Shown here piece by piece: positions 17,145 through 25,232 of a stretch of 64,000 bases of DNA; the stretch's first letter is position 1, and each line of letters begins with the position of its first letter. This DNA is from Desulfosarcina sp. OttesenSCG-928-A07 (GTDB taxonomy: Bacteria; Desulfobacterota; Desulfobacteria; Desulfobacterales; Desulfosarcinaceae), in assembly GCA_030267325.1 (NCBI GenBank), contig JAJDJS010000001.1:62001-126000 (forward strand). The letters run 5' to 3'. The notes beneath the pieces are model-generated. The model ran no database searches, was not told the DNA's origin, and saw nothing but the letters and a program-made list of their open reading frames with translations. The translations under genes were made by a program, and so were the position numbers.

Positions 17145-18569
17145 TCACGAGGCTGGGGACAGGCACAACATCTGGTAATAAATACGAATTCGGTCCACAA
17201 ACGAGACGGCTTCCTGTCCACGGGCAAAACGATACTCCAGGGTCTCATAATATTTTTTCTCTTGAAGCAGGGGGAGCACCGAACGGACCGCTTCCCATTC
17301 ATTCGGTGATTTTCCCATCCGACGGGCCAGAACCCTGGCGTCCTGGAGATGGCCAGGACCCATGTTGTAGGCAGAAAGGGCCATAAACGTCCGGTCTGGC
17401 TCGGGAACATCCGACCCTATCTGATCGTACAAAAGTGCCAGATAGCGGGCGCCGGCCATGATGGAACCTTTTGCATCCAGGCGGTTGTACAGTCCCATGT
17501 CTCCGGCCGTCTCCCGGGTCAGCATCATCATGCCGCGAACGCCGGTGTAACTGATCGCCCTGGGGTTCCAATGGGATTCCTGATAGGCTTGGGCAGCCAG
17601 AAGCCGCCAGTCCAAACCATGGGTCATCCCAGCGGCTTCAAAAAGGGGGCGGTATATGGGAAGCCGGTCCTTTATGCGACGTTTGTACCGCATCAGGTCA
17701 ACATAATCAAAGAACTGCAAGTGATGCAGATAATGGTTTTTCAGATTCAGTATCAGGCTTTTTACATCATCCCGTTCAAACCAATCATCAATGATTTTTT
17801 TCAGGCGTTTGTTGCGCGGGCTGATGCCCCAGGCCAGCTGGCGCGGGGGCGCAACATCTAAGAGAACTTTCAGTTCCGGATAATTGTACCGGGTCATTAA
17901 AAACAAGGAAGAGTCCACCACCGCGATGGGAAGGGCGCGGGAGGACACCATCCGAAGCAGGGCCGCGTCATTATGTGCTGCCGGAACTTGCCAGTTGATT
18001 TCAGAAATACGGGACCGAAGGGTTTCAAGATCGTCAATTCGCGCGCTGCTGTCCGTCATCCACAGGGTGTAGGCGGAAAGATCCTTTTCCGTTTCAATGG
18101 CAATGCCGTTTCCCCGGTGTCCCACCACTTGGGAAGACACTTCCAGATACCCCGGCCCCATGGCCAGCATCCCGGCATAGCGGCTGCCAAAAGGGATCCC
18201 TGCGGCCAGAATATCGCCCTTGCCGGATTTGATGGCATCGACCATCTCCGTTTCTGTTTCCATGAGGCGGACCCGTAAAGGGATGCCGAGCTCACGGGCA
18301 AAGGCGGCAACCAGGTCATATTCAAACCCCACATACCCATAAGCGCCTTCAACATAACAGGCGCCGTTATGGCGGGTAATCAGAACCAGCTCACCACGGG
18401 CCTTCAACAAGGCCAGATCATCCCACATCAGATCAGATGACCCTGATATCAACAGTGCCCAGAATCCTAAAATTGCGAGCCAGTATGGCCGTTTTTTTAT
18501 GTTCAGAATTCTTTGCGATAATATGTGTAAGGTTGCCTTCAATGGTTCCTCGGCATTGCGTACAGCCAT
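17145..18569 (-). CDS. mltF: MltF-like membrane-bound lytic transglycosylase
   Basis: A 474-residue two-domain protein. After a membrane anchor (PYWLAILGFWALLISG, about residues 28-45), residues 55-300 form a solute-binding-protein family 3 domain (GELVLITRHNGACYVEGAYGYVGFEYDL). The C-terminal SLT domain has the catalytic Glu in AAQAYQESHWNP, then GVRGMMMLTRETAGDMG and LSAYNMGPGHLQDAR. It would cleave peptidoglycan to 1,6-anhydromuropeptides, with the regulatory domain sensing wall fragments. The exact start is uncertain because no strong ribosome site is visible. It is convergent with the ftsY unit. Confidence 0.92.
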   Translation of the reverse strand: MAVRNAEEPLKATLHILSQRILNIKKRPYWLAILGFWALLISGSSDLMWDDLALLKARGELVLITRHNGACYVEGAYGYVGFEYDLVAAFARELGIPLRVRLMETETEMVDAIKSGKGDILAAGIPFGSRYAGMLAMGPGYLEVSSQVVGHRGNGIAIETEKDLSAYTLWMTDSSARIDDLETLRSRISEINWQVPAAHNDAALLRMVSSRALPIAVVDSSLFLMTRYNYPELKVLLDVAPPRQLAWGISPRNKRLKKIIDDWFERDDVKSLILNLKNHYLHHLQFFDYVDLMRYKRRIKDRLPIYRPLFEAAGMTHGLDWRLLAAQAYQESHWNPRAISYTGVRGMMMLTRETAGDMGLYNRLDAKGSIMAGARYLALLYDQIGSDVPEPDRTFMALSAYNMGPGHLQDARVLARRMGKSPNEWEAVRSVLPLLQEKKYYETLEYRFARGQEAVSFVDRIRIYYQMLCLSPAS

Positions 18570-18846
18570 TTGGTTTCATTATCACGGATCATGTCTCAGC
18601 AATGCTCGTATAGTCGGAAATTCGATAAGAATCAACCCGTTGCCTTTTCAGAACAAAGGTGTCTGTGTTTTTGAACACAAAACAGTTATGGGTGTAATAA
18701 AAAAAACATTTTTTGGGTTTCAGCAAGGATGCAGCCCGGCGCGCCGCAGCCTTCGGTTTTATCGCTTGAAAACCGTTTCCGTCCGCTTCACGGCCGTTTT
18801 CATCGCTCCCATCGGAACGAACGGTTTTGACGCCGGGCAGGACATC

Positions 18847-19217
18847 ATGGCGAACTCCTGTTCACCGATGATAAAGTGGGCCTGCCGGATCGAGGGAAGT
18901 CCGTGGTCATCGGCGGCAAGTATAAATCGCTCATTTTGTGGAAACTCATGGGGGGAACGCTGCGTTTTTCCCAACTGCGGAAAGAAGTGCCCTGCGCAAC
19001 GCCCAAAATGTTGACGCAGCAGCTCAGGGAACTGGAGGCCGATGGCCTGATCTCGCGGGAGGTTTTTCCGGTTATTCCGCCCAAAGTCGAATATTCGCTG
19101 ACAAATTTCGGCAGAAGCATCGCTCCGGTGTTGGAGGCCATGTACGCATGGGGAACCGTTTATTTGAATGAACAGGGTCTTGAGGTGAATTGTTCAATGG
19201 AACCGCTGTCATTGTAG
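18847..19217 (+). pseudogene. HxlR-type transcriptional regulator, frameshifted
   Basis: The winged-helix body from GGKYKSLILWKL through RFSQLRKEVPCATPKMLTQQ, LRELEADGLISREV and PPKVEYSLT is a normal HxlR/MarR-like regulator. The N terminus expected for the family (Cys-x-I/V-E) is found in a different frame, starting at ATG 18847 and reading CRIEGSP, then VVIGGKYK continues in the frame of 18876. The two halves join without lost residues if one base is missing near 18900. So the gene is either disrupted by a 1-bp deletion or affected by a sequencing error. It sits at the left edge of the AT-rich island. Confidence 0.8.
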
Positions 19218-19528
19218 CGCTGTTTCAGGGCGTTTTGAAGTGGGATTTTTTCAACCTACCTCATAGCCGTGGATAGTGATTTTTTTGGATTCAAGCGACT
19301 GTCGTGATATTTTTTCATAACTCAATGTAATCATAAGGTAACCATGAAGGATGGATTTTTTGTTTGTTGCTTTTTCAAGCAAAATCGTAGCGTTTAAAAA
19401 CTTTTTTATCCCAAAACAGCACTGCAATTTTCTGACCGGACAATGCTGGGGTTGACTCCATGTTTTATCGCATTATTATAAGCTTCTTAAAACTTTAATG
19501 AGTTAACTAAGTTTAAAAGGAACTTTTT
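19218..19528. other. AT-rich gap before the MBL operon
   Basis: No gene is seen. It is distinctly richer in A and T than the housekeeping regions to the left and marks the start of the island. The stretch ATTATTATAAGC near 19472 could hold promoter elements for the operon, but no convincing -35/-10 pair was found. Confidence 0.5.
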
Positions 19529-20653
19529 ATGGCAACTATTACTTTTTTCCCTGTTGGCAATGCCGACACTTCATTAATTTGCTTGGCTAACTCACAGTTA
19601 ATACTTGTCGATTACGCAAATATGCGTGATGCCAATAACCAAAATGATAAACGCTGTGATTTGCCTCTCGAATTGAAAAATAAACTTGCCAAACATAAAC
19701 AAGCAGACTTTCGCGTCGTCTGTTTCTCCCATTTGGATAACGACCATGTAAAAGGGATGGGAGACTTCTTTTGGCTTGAGCACGCTAAAAAATACCAAAT
19801 CGACGGACGACCCAGGATTCAAGAACTATGGGTTCCGGCTGCGGCCATAACTGAGGAAGGCGCGGACGACGATGCTCGTATTGTCCGCCAAGAAGCCCGA
19901 TATCGTCTTCGAGAAGGAAAAGGGGTCAAAGTGTTTTCGCGCCCTGAAGCCCTCAAAAGTTTCCTGGAAAAAGAAGACTTGACCATAGAAAAAAGGAAGG
20001 AATGCATCGTTGATGCAGGAACCATTGTTGATGGCTTTTCTTTGGATAAAGATGAACGTGTTGAGTTTTTTGCCCACTCTCCATTTGCGTGGCGAGTTGA
20101 TGACCAAAAAATCGAAGATCGCAACCAAAACTCGATAGTATTTCAAGCGACTTTTATTGAAAGCGGCATCGAAACACGAGCTATTTTTGGTGGTGATGTT
20201 GACTCCGAAACCCTATCGGAAATAGTAAAAACAACGAAACGCCACAAAAATGAAATACGCCTCGCCTGGGACATTCTAAAGCTGTTCCATCATTGCTCTT
20301 ACAAAGCAATAGACAGTGAAAGTTCAGACCCAGAAGCGCCACTTGTGCCTATTGAAGAAGTAAAGTGGCTTATTGAGACGCAGGGACAGACCGGCTGTGT
20401 GATTATCTCGCCAAGTGATGTACTCCCGGAAAAAAATAAAAAAGGCGATAACCCCCCGCATATCAGAGCTGCGAAATATTATAAAAAAATTATTGGTAAC
20501 AAGGACGGGGAATTCAAGGTAACAATGGAGCACCCCACAAAAAGTTCACCAAAATTGATTGAAGTAAGTATTGATAGCCGGGGGGCAAGTGTCATCGCCA
20601 CTATAGGCACTTCCATTGGTACTGCGACCAGTATTCCTACCAGGGCGGGCTAA
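19529..20653 (+). CDS. MBL-fold protein with C-terminal glycine tail
   Basis: A 374-residue metallo-beta-lactamase-fold hydrolase of the ComEC-like type. The metal motif is HLDNDH (H68, D70, D72, H73), followed by FGGDVDSETL and LKLFHHCSYK, which supply further ligands. No membrane segment or signal is seen. The last 25 or so residues are small, flexible and rich in Thr/Ser/Ile, ending TSIPTRAG, so the C-terminal residue is glycine. It is 1 bp upstream of the E2-E1-JAB gene, whose ATG follows TAA directly; the two form an operon. It could be an effector nuclease or hydrolase, and, by inference, a substrate for C-terminal conjugation. Codon and base use differ from neighbours. Confidence 0.85.
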   Translation: MATITFFPVGNADTSLICLANSQLILVDYANMRDANNQNDKRCDLPLELKNKLAKHKQADFRVVCFSHLDNDHVKGMGDFFWLEHAKKYQIDGRPRIQELWVPAAAITEEGADDDARIVRQEARYRLREGKGVKVFSRPEALKSFLEKEDLTIEKRKECIVDAGTIVDGFSLDKDERVEFFAHSPFAWRVDDQKIEDRNQNSIVFQATFIESGIETRAIFGGDVDSETLSEIVKTTKRHKNEIRLAWDILKLFHHCSYKAIDSESSDPEAPLVPIEEVKWLIETQGQTGCVIISPSDVLPEKNKKGDNPPHIRAAKYYKKIIGNKDGEFKVTMEHPTKSSPKLIEVSIDSRGASVIATIGTSIGTATSIPTRAG

Positions 20654-20654
20654 T

Positions 20655-22895
20655 ATGCACCCGTGGTTTGCGTCATTATCTTCGATCTCGCCAGAAGAAC
20701 TCATTCTCCCTCGTGCCCAGCAGTTTGCACGTTATGTTAATTTGCACGGAAATGACTCTGCGCAAGTGACTGGCATCATGCGGTTCCCTGCTAATGGCAT
20801 GGAAATAATGATTATAGATATCAAAACGGGGTGCGGGCAGCACCCCGTTTATCCTCTAAAACGAACTGAGACTCTTGCAATTGTATTTTATCCACGTGAT
20901 ACTGCACCTTCGGTTTTGTCTACGCGCGAAGATTTCCCCGACACACCTCATCAGAACTGGGTTCCTGAAAACTGCCCCTTCAGTATTTGCATCGATGACC
21001 GTGCTTGGGAAGAGGCTTCGCTTACATATACCTCTGCAGAGCTACTCCAGCGAATTTTTTTATGGTTTACTAAAACCTCAAAAGGTGAACTACATGGTGC
21101 AGACCAGCCAGTCGATCCAAATTTTTTTACGAGTATATATGACTCATTGCTTTTGGAAAGCAACTTTTTTACTTCTACGCCAGAAGAAACCAACTTCAGA
21201 TATCGCCTTGATCCTTGCGGGCCTTTAGAGTCTGCTCGTTTTTACACCCTCAAACGTATTGACCAAAATGAACCTCCTCATCCAGTAGATTTCTCTGCGG
21301 TAACGCTCAGTATTGCTCCCGAGGACATGACAAGGATACGAAAAGCCCCAAACAATCTTTCGTCCCTTAATCAAGTTATGCTTGAACGCAAGATAGACCT
21401 TGTCCATACCTTAAAAGAACATATTAGAGCATTAGACAGTTCTGCTTATGGTTCTTTTTTGATCCTCATTGTCAAAATTCCTATGCTCCACCCAAGAACA
21501 CATGAAGTCAGTGGAACAAACATCATGGCTTTCCTTTCTCTCGAAACTATTGGTGAAGTTGGTAAAACACTGGGGATCCTGGACCGAGACCCCAGCAAAC
21601 CGAACTCTTATGGAGCGCTTATTCAAGAGCAACCAATACTGCCAAATACACTTGAAACTATCTCATTTGCGCCTTGCCCTGTTCACCAGGATTTCGACCC
21701 CAGGCTAGCTGCACTTCTCGCAGGACGCCCTAACAATAATATCTTATCAACTCTACTAGTTGGCGCAGGAGCTGTGGGCTCTGGTGTGATAGAACCACTA
21801 TTTCGTGAAGGCCGATTCAAATTGACTATTCTCGATGATGATATACTTCTACCCCACAATCTTGCACGACATACATTAAGCCGTAATAATGTGGGGAAAT
21901 TCAAAGCAGAAAGCCTCGCAAAACATTTGCAAGCTATTATGCCCACCTTAGCACCTGACTACATTGTAATTAACATCTTAAAGATATCAGACGACCCTAA
22001 AGCCTTATCAGCTATAAAATCCTCAGAACTTATTTTGGACGCAACTGCTTCAGTACCGGCAAGTCGGTGTATTTGCGACCTTGACAGCAATGCTAGACGA
22101 CTAAGCTTTTTTTACAATCCTTCTGGTACAGTAGCGGCTCTCCTTGTTGAGGATAAAGACCGAAAGATTGACCTGCGCTGTCTTGAGGCGCACATGTATT
22201 CAACAGTCTTACATAATGAAACAGTAAAAGATTTTTGGAATATTCCTGCTGTCATGACCTCCTATGCGGGTAGCTGTAGAGCACTTACCACTCGCTTAGC
22301 AGCCTCACAGGTCCAAATTCTATCTGGGCTTATAGCTAAAAAAATTGGGCAAGTGCTAAAACAAGCTGATGCTAAAATGATTTTTTGGGGCATCAATGAA
22401 GATGGCTCAGTAAATAAAATTGAAAGCATACCTGGAGAACCTCTGCCGGTAACCAACAACGGTGGCTGGCAGGTGCGCATCTTGCCGTATGTTGGACAGC
22501 AAATTATTAAAAAGCGAGAAGAAAAACTCCCGAACGAAACTGGAGGGTCCCTCCTCGGTATTATTGACATACCTAAAAAACGAGTTGAGGTGCTGGGGAT
22601 TATTCCGCCACCAGAAGACAGCATAGAAAGCCCTGTGGGGTTCACCCGCGGCACAGCAGGTTTATACGATGTCGTCATGGCTGCCATAGCACGTTGTAAC
22701 AATGAAATTCGCTACATTGGAGAGTGGCATTCACACCCAGAACATATGCGGAATGCTCCAAGCCCCACTGATATCGAGCAACTGACATTTTTAACATTTA
22801 CTCTCGGAGAGGATGGCTACCCAGGGATTCAGATCATCGCTGGAGATGATGGCTTAAACGTGGTGATCGGACAAATGGATACTGGGGCCCGCTAA
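20655..22895 (+). CDS. E2-E1-JAB triple-fusion ubiquitin-like conjugation protein
   Basis: A 746-residue protein uniting three activities. Residues 1 to about 150 look like a prokaryotic E2 (UBC) domain, with candidate catalytic C112 in PFSICIDD. Residues 360-560 are a ThiF/E1 adenylation domain: GAGAVGSG at 370, DDD at 394-396, HNLARH at 401-406 and a likely E1 Cys, C541, in YAGSCRAL. Residues 605-746 are a JAB/MPN isopeptidase with a complete JAMM motif: E628 in NETGG, HSHP at 692-695, S703 and D706. In CBASS the same functions are split between Cap2 (E2-E1) and Cap3 (JAB). No CD-NTase or ubiquitin-like gene is adjacent. The start is ATG at 20655, right after the MBL stop. Confidence 0.9.
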   Translation: MHPWFASLSSISPEELILPRAQQFARYVNLHGNDSAQVTGIMRFPANGMEIMIIDIKTGCGQHPVYPLKRTETLAIVFYPRDTAPSVLSTREDFPDTPHQNWVPENCPFSICIDDRAWEEASLTYTSAELLQRIFLWFTKTSKGELHGADQPVDPNFFTSIYDSLLLESNFFTSTPEETNFRYRLDPCGPLESARFYTLKRIDQNEPPHPVDFSAVTLSIAPEDMTRIRKAPNNLSSLNQVMLERKIDLVHTLKEHIRALDSSAYGSFLILIVKIPMLHPRTHEVSGTNIMAFLSLETIGEVGKTLGILDRDPSKPNSYGALIQEQPILPNTLETISFAPCPVHQDFDPRLAALLAGRPNNNILSTLLVGAGAVGSGVIEPLFREGRFKLTILDDDILLPHNLARHTLSRNNVGKFKAESLAKHLQAIMPTLAPDYIVINILKISDDPKALSAIKSSELILDATASVPASRCICDLDSNARRLSFFYNPSGTVAALLVEDKDRKIDLRCLEAHMYSTVLHNETVKDFWNIPAVMTSYAGSCRALTTRLAASQVQILSGLIAKKIGQVLKQADAKMIFWGINEDGSVNKIESIPGEPLPVTNNGGWQVRILPYVGQQIIKKREEKLPNETGGSLLGIIDIPKKRVEVLGIIPPPEDSIESPVGFTRGTAGLYDVVMAAIARCNNEIRYIGEWHSHPEHMRNAPSPTDIEQLTFLTFTLGEDGYPGIQIIAGDDGLNVVIGQMDTGAR

Positions 22896-23086
22896 TGCAA
22901 TACTACTGCTCTGTTGGATCAAAAAGAAGGCTATTTATTTGCCTTGGCGACTTCGTAACCATGCCTATCGATCAAATCAAATTTCGCAGTGTGGTTTTAT
23001 ACTGTTCCGCATATAATATTTCTGGCTCATCGCTGTTTCGTGTGGGTAAATGGGGTTGCTTGCCTTTCCCCGGTAATGGTAAGTGA
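22895..23086 (+). CDS. Possible small coupled ORF
   Basis: A 63-codon reading frame whose ATG overlaps the stop of the E2-E1-JAB gene (TAATG), the layout of translational coupling. The product is basic, with five cysteines, and shows no recognised motif. It could be a small third component, the remnant of a longer third gene, or chance. Short length and lack of family make it uncertain. Confidence 0.3.
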   Translation: MQYYCSVGSKRRLFICLGDFVTMPIDQIKFRSVVLYCSAYNISGSSLFRVGKWGCLPFPGNGK

Positions 23087-23340
23087 TGGTTGCTGAACAG
23101 AGTTCAACATGCCTTCAACTGGCATCAGACCGGTTCTGTCTGCCGAAGCATTCGTCGGCATCTTGAAAAAACCGGTTTGAATTGCGATGGGTCTGAAACA
23201 ATGCGCCCTCAGTTTCTTGAGTCAGAACGACAGCCCGCGTTTCTCTCGTCGTTGCTGGTTTCCCACCAACATGGAGCGCTTTCGGAAAAAAGGTAGGTAC
23301 AAAAGAACGGGTTGCTGGAGAAAGGCAAGGCTACTCCACA
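23087..23340. other. Gene-free gap with nested inverted repeat
   Basis: No convincing gene. At 23129-23176 an ACCGGTT/AACCGGT pair encloses a TGCCGA/TCGGCA pair, giving a two-tier hairpin between the convergent operons of the island. It might act as a terminator or as a remnant of a mobile element. Confidence 0.4.
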
Positions 23341-23877
23341 TTAAGAGGGCTGAAAGTTTTCCTCTCTTTCTTCTTCTTTTAAAACTATTTGAACTCGTTT
23401 TGCAATATAGTTAGTTTGTTTTATGTATGAAGCTAAAAAAATTGTGAATACAACAAGGCAAATCAATAAGACTTCAAAGTTATTGGCAATTGTTTCTTCA
23501 AATAAAAATATTTCATATAATTTTAAAATGACAAATGCTAAAAAAGTTGAAAGAATAGAACGGTATGTGTTGTTTACTTCACTCAATAGAGATATTTTTT
23601 TGTCATGCTTCTCTGCTTTGACATACATTTCATAGGGAGAAAATTTAATAAATTTAATTTTCTTTAGAGATGGCTCGATAACGATAGATCCTATTCTATT
23701 TAAAATCATCCCTGTAAAGTAAAGAAGAAATGAAGCTATTACTAAATTTGTATCTTCTTTAAGAGGGGTCGTTGAATAATGTTTCACAAGGTAAGAAAAA
23801 ATAACGCCTGGAAGTAAATAATTAAATAAATTATATGAATTTATTTTGCTTAGAAGTTCTTCTGTCGCATTAGTCAT
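23341..23877 (-). CDS. Small multi-pass membrane protein paired with MBL protein
   Basis: A 178-residue protein with hydrophobic segments near residues 17-32 (LFNYLLPGVIFSYLV), 45-62 (VIASFLLYFTGMILN), 108-122 and 135-152, so probably four membrane helices, with a charged cytoplasmic tail (KEEEREE). It starts 43 bp after the second MBL gene on the same strand. The family is not recognised. Strong AT bias marks it as foreign. In a defence setting it might be a membrane-disrupting effector; that is inference. Confidence 0.7.
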   Translation of the reverse strand: MTNATEELLSKINSYNLFNYLLPGVIFSYLVKHYSTTPLKEDTNLVIASFLLYFTGMILNRIGSIVIEPSLKKIKFIKFSPYEMYVKAEKHDKKISLLSEVNNTYRSILSTFLAFVILKLYEIFLFEETIANNFEVLLICLVVFTIFLASYIKQTNYIAKRVQIVLKEEEREENFQPS

Positions 23878-23920
23878 GCTTCACCACGATGCTTTGCCAT
23901 GATAGAGTCTGTTAGCAGTT

Positions 23921-25003
23921 TTATTCTTCTTGGTCGTTTGGATACGGCAATCCTGCCGCTGGTGAAGAATTTGGCCTTTCGGGTTTGTTATGACCCGCCA
24001 GCCACCATCCGCTCTCGACTGAACAAATTTTACCACCTCGATGATGAATCGCGCGAATAACAACTTTACGTGGATGTGTCGAGTCAAGGCGACAAGAATG
24101 AACAACCGCTGAAAAGCGACTACCTGACTCCGAGGGCTGTTCCGAAAGTCTTTCCCCAAACAGTCGGTCTAATAGCTCTGTTGACAAATTACGCCGCGAG
24201 CCATGATGGGGAACTTCAAAAAAGTCTATCTGGGGTACCCCTCCATACAGCGTTTCAAGATAGTCTAAGGCTTCAGTTAATCCTTCTCTTCCTGCATCAC
24301 CAGTGAGCATAAAGTTATGTTGCGGGCATGAAATAAATTGCACAACGCTCATTTCATTTTCAGCCGATGTCCCTTGAGAAGGAAAGTTTTCTTCTCCCCA
24401 TAAGCTACGGATAAAATTGATTGCGCACTCGATGCCTTCAAAAACTCCTCGAAAAAGGCCATCACTTGAAAAAGATTTTACTGCATCTGGTGTTTTTTCA
24501 GACTCGACAATCAAATCTAAAAAACGTTCTTTTGTTGGCGCTAATACAAGGGATTTTCCAATATGCATTCCTTGAAATGGTTCATGAATTGGGATTCCTT
24601 TTTCTAAAGCAATATCCTCCAGCGCAGCCAAGTTTGAATATACATCACGCAATCTTGTTTCCAAATTTTCGACAGACTTATATCGTGAAAATCTATCAAT
24701 TAATTCGTTCGCATATTTCCATGGACGCAACATCCATAAATTACCGACTTCATATGTTTCAAGAATATTAATAATCCCACCACAATGATCATTGTCGTTA
24801 TGAGTTACAATAACATTATCAAAGATTACATTGGGGCCATAAAATTCATTAATATGTGAAGAGACGTCATCAAAAGTCGATTGATATCCAGCATCGGTCA
24901 GATTAATGGTAGCTTCCCCATCAATATCAGAATAAAATATAGAACAAGCACCGTTTTTAGGGGATTTTATTTCAATACAGTCAAGATAGTGCACATCAGC
25001 CAT
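23921..25003 (-). CDS. Second MBL-fold (ComEC-like) hydrolase
   Basis: A 360-residue MBL-fold protein. The metal motif THNDNDHCGG gives H68, D70, D72 and H73; LTGDAGREG and EVPHHGSRRN supply the other ligands, as in the hydrolase part of ComEC. The C terminus keeps the family's LDSTHPRKV ... RRGGK-type pattern and ends without a glycine tail. AAAGGAG precedes the ATG. It is followed by a membrane-protein gene and faces the E2-E1-JAB operon. ComEC-type MBL domains are nucleases or phosphodiesterases; the target here is unknown. It is only distantly similar to the first MBL protein. Confidence 0.85.
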   Translation of the reverse strand: MADVHYLDCIEIKSPKNGACSIFYSDIDGEATINLTDAGYQSTFDDVSSHINEFYGPNVIFDNVIVTHNDNDHCGGIINILETYEVGNLWMLRPWKYANELIDRFSRYKSVENLETRLRDVYSNLAALEDIALEKGIPIHEPFQGMHIGKSLVLAPTKERFLDLIVESEKTPDAVKSFSSDGLFRGVFEGIECAINFIRSLWGEENFPSQGTSAENEMSVVQFISCPQHNFMLTGDAGREGLTEALDYLETLYGGVPQIDFFEVPHHGSRRNLSTELLDRLFGERLSEQPSESGSRFSAVVHSCRLDSTHPRKVVIRAIHHRGGKICSVESGWWLAGHNKPERPNSSPAAGLPYPNDQEE

Positions 25004-25232
25004 ATCGACGTTGCTCCTTTCGTTTGCGACGTCTGCATTATATCACCCATAAAAAGATACACGTACCGTACCGCCGTGTTTGTTTTGTACTTGGCCTCAG
25101 CCCATTACCACGCTTCCGCCAGCACGGCTTCTTTACGTTCTTCGGATATTACATAATCCATTCCCCTGTGCTCCTATAACAAATTTTGGGGTCATGCAAT
25201 AATCGCCCTGACACAGGGGTAACCGAACATTT

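Noticed and set aside
24070-24771. Two plus-strand open frames within the second MBL gene
   Set aside because: They are opposite a gene with complete catalytic motifs and have no features of their own.
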